Origin: a marine gamma proteobacterium HTCC2080
GTDB taxonomy: Bacteria; Pseudomonadota; Gammaproteobacteria; Pseudomonadales; Halieaceae
DNA length: 64,000 nt
Direction of reading: 5' to 3'
Assembly: GCA_000169115.1 (NCBI GenBank)
Contig: AAVV01000004.1
Span: 186,001-250,000 of the forward strand
A model generated the notes under the pieces. That model saw only the letters and a list, made by a program, of their open reading frames with translations, ran no database searches and was not told the DNA's origin. The translations under genes and the position numbers were made by a program. How positions within the stretch are numbered: the first letter of the stretch is position 1; each line of letters begins with the position of its first letter. Positions 62,254 through 64,000 of this stretch are shown here, in pieces.

Positions 62254-64000
62254 AATTCAATCCACAGCTTGCAGTCCAACTTCGAGGCCAGAATCGAAGC
62301 AATATATTCGGGTACACCTTCATAAACCAGCCAAGTACCCTCAGCCATGTCGTGATACACAGCAGGTACAGAGGCGACCTTTCGCATAGATTCCTCGCAG
62401 AACAGCTCAAATCTATCATCCGGCGAATTGTCAGAAGTTAAGCATTTTACTTTTGTTGGAAGGAGTCCCGCAGAAGCGCACAAAGCGCGCTCTACAATAG
62501 AGGGCAATCGCAGTCGGGCAGGCAGAATTAGCGAGTTAGTTTCAGAGCGGTAACACAAAGGCCATGGACTCAATGCGGGATAGCCGGGCAACGTGCTTGC
62601 GAAGTCAATAAAAGATGTAAAAGCCAACCACACAGCCCAACTTGAGTCCTCGATATAACTATACGTTGCACGATCCTCTTTGTTTATAGATCCCAGCATA
62701 GATACCCGCATAGCTGGAATGATTGGATCGTCTAGTCGGAATAACTCGACCTGCCTACTTGCATCTACCTTCATGCTGCCCAAAGCATCGGTAGTGAAGC
62801 GAGCCTGATTAGGATTAAATCGCTCCAGATTAGACGGACTACTTCTCTCCGCTATGGTTCTCTCACCAATTCTTGACCGCAACCCCGAAACTGAGCCCGC
62901 CCAACTCAATATGTTCGCCGCCGGATTTGCAACCATAAAAAAATTATTATCCCGAGCGAAAGAATGTAAGCTTCGAGAGTCACTAGTCTCCCAAAAAATA
63001 TTAAGAATCCCTCTAAGGGCAAAAACACGTACCTCGTTCGCCTTAATCAGATTCACCCATACAATTTGTCGGAAAGTTCCCGAAAACCTCCATCGGGAGA
63101 GGTTTGGATTAGTCGTATCGCAGACCTCATAAATTATTGGCTCGCAAGCGTGAATTCTTATTAGATGACCTCTTTGATCCGTCTGAATTTCGAGGTGCCC
63201 TAAGGACTGCATGTCGTACAAAAAAGGTATGGGCGACAACCATTTATCCGAAGATGAGAGGTTTAGTCTACTGATTAGCTGCTTTGCCTCTCCAAATAAG
63301 AGCGAACCTTTAGACGCTAGCGCATCCATAAATTGCACTGATAACCAATCTGTAGGCGAGGTTTCAATTTTCCAGCTATCAAACAAAGAGGGCTTTTGGT
63401 AGCGATCAAAGTTGGGGGTCAAATGAACGGCATCTTCTGCAGGAAGTGTGTAGCCCCTAATGCCGTTCGAATCCAACCTAGGTTCACCGTAAATTCCTAC
63501 TGAAAAATCTTTATGTAGCCCAACCGCAGCACCTGCCTCAGACGCTATTTTCAGTCTCTTAGTACAAAGTTTTTTACTACCCTGCTTAACACTAAGCTCA
63601 AACTGCAGCTTATTGCTGCCTTCCAGACGCGCGAGCGAGTAATGCTTCGCAGAAACATGTTTTTGTCCACTTTTGGAGCCTAGTGAGGGAGCTAGCTCCG
63701 TAATGGTCAGCCCATCACACTCAAGCACAGAATTCGGTGGCATTTGCACCTCGACGTGTGGCAGATCGTAGTCAAGATACATTCGTCCCCCCGCCCTCTG
63801 AATAACGCAACCGCCGTAAAAGGAGATACGAGCACGCTCTTCGGCACCGCTGTCGTCTCCAATCAATCTTTGCACCGCCGACCGTTCACTGGGGCGAAGA
63901 TCATCAACATGCTCGATCACCCACAACCCCCACTTCGAGGACAGCCCATCAGTATCAGCAATCCGCTCAAACTTCGAGCCAAGCTCATTCCCCAACTGCT
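62250..64000 (-). CDS. large protein encoded ahead of the DruE-like helicase, 3' part (DruH position)
   Basis: The visible 583 codons run off the right edge with no start; the first Met-like codon (TTG at 63995) is probably internal leucine. The stop overlaps the helicase ATG by ATGA (62250-62253), so the products are made together. The sequence is soluble, mixed alpha/beta, with no motif I recognise. In Druantia type III a protein called DruH is encoded beside DruE, and this gene occupies that position, which is context, not homology. AT-rich like the rest of the island. The full gene and any upstream partners lie outside the window. Confidence 0.6.
   Translation of the reverse strand, partial: QLGNELGSKFERIADTDGLSSKWGLWVIEHVDDLRPSERSAVQRLIGDDSGAEERARISFYGGCVIQRAGGRMYLDYDLPHVEVQMPPNSVLECDGLTITELAPSLGSKSGQKHVSAKHYSLARLEGSNKLQFELSVKQGSKKLCTKRLKIASEAGAAVGLHKDFSVGIYGEPRLDSNGIRGYTLPAEDAVHLTPNFDRYQKPSLFDSWKIETSPTDWLSVQFMDALASKGSLLFGEAKQLISRLNLSSSDKWLSPIPFLYDMQSLGHLEIQTDQRGHLIRIHACEPIIYEVCDTTNPNLSRWRFSGTFRQIVWVNLIKANEVRVFALRGILNIFWETSDSRSLHSFARDNNFFMVANPAANILSWAGSVSGLRSRIGERTIAERSSPSNLERFNPNQARFTTDALGSMKVDASRQVELFRLDDPIIPAMRVSMLGSINKEDRATYSYIEDSSWAVWLAFTSFIDFASTLPGYPALSPWPLCYRSETNSLILPARLRLPSIVERALCASAGLLPTKVKCLTSDNSPDDRFELFCEESMRKVASVPAVYHDMAEGTWLVYEGVPEYIASILASKLDCKLWIEL

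Noticed and set aside
54364-64000. DISARM system
   Set aside because: DISARM splits the helicase (DrmA) and DUF1998 protein (DrmB) and adds a PLD protein; here one 2082-residue protein has both parts, which fits DruE better.

Overview
The window reads as a piece of a chromosome from a marine, heterotrophic gammaproteobacterium, perhaps from the Cellvibrionales (Halieaceae, SAR92 or Spongiibacteraceae relatives). That placement is inference from the mix of sulfatase, Baeyer-Villiger monooxygenase, Rieske oxygenase, coniferyl aldehyde dehydrogenase, M14 and DUF885 peptidases and ethanolamine permease genes. No rRNA, tRNA, CRISPR array or transposase is visible, so the placement is weak.

1-10 kb (all minus strand): the 5' part of a CotH-kinase-like surface protein; a homocysteine S-methyltransferase; an exported sulfatase; an exported amidohydrolase; and an RND efflux pair whose permease carries a frameshift. 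9.8-13.4 kb: a minus-strand cluster of PepSY protein, b-type cytochrome, Baeyer-Villiger-type monooxygenase and enoyl-CoA hydratase/isomerase, with a palindromic operator candidate upstream. 13.8-16.9 kb: a divergent acyl-CoA-ligase-like gene and Rieske oxygenase. 17-26 kb: an M14 carboxypeptidase, a GST, an MMPL/RND-type exporter, a redoxin-cytochrome c-copper monooxygenase fusion, and an outer-membrane protein. 26-33.5 kb: a ureohydrolase, an enolase-superfamily dehydratase, a zinc alcohol dehydrogenase, a frameshifted 3-hydroxyisobutyrate-dehydrogenase-like gene, an NTF2-like secreted protein, and a Tat-exported spermidine-dehydrogenase-like flavoprotein.

33.6-50.7 kb: a FieF-type cation exporter, proline iminopeptidase, a DUF885 peptidase, a coniferyl aldehyde dehydrogenase/TetR/CurA-type reductase group, an HxlR-MATE efflux operon with an operator candidate, a small membrane protein, a GST, and a three-gene set (ethanolamine permease, glutamine-synthetase-like ligase, iron alcohol dehydrogenase) that looks like a gamma-glutamylated ethanolamine route. 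The intergenic DNA here is rich in unusual repeats: a heptamer array of 14 copies, a perfect 28-bp palindrome, and a 16-bp tandem repeat.

50.7-64 kb is a more AT-rich defence island. A type II restriction-modification pair (C5-cytosine methyltransferase and MvaI/BcnI-family nuclease) faces a minus-strand operon. That operon comprises a gene running off the window edge, a 2082-residue helicase with DUF1998-like C-terminus that resembles Druantia DruE, and a NERD-nuclease/SF1-helicase fusion. Between the two lies a scar of about 740 bp with a decayed copy of part of the restriction gene. The helicase operon is the best candidate for a little-described system.
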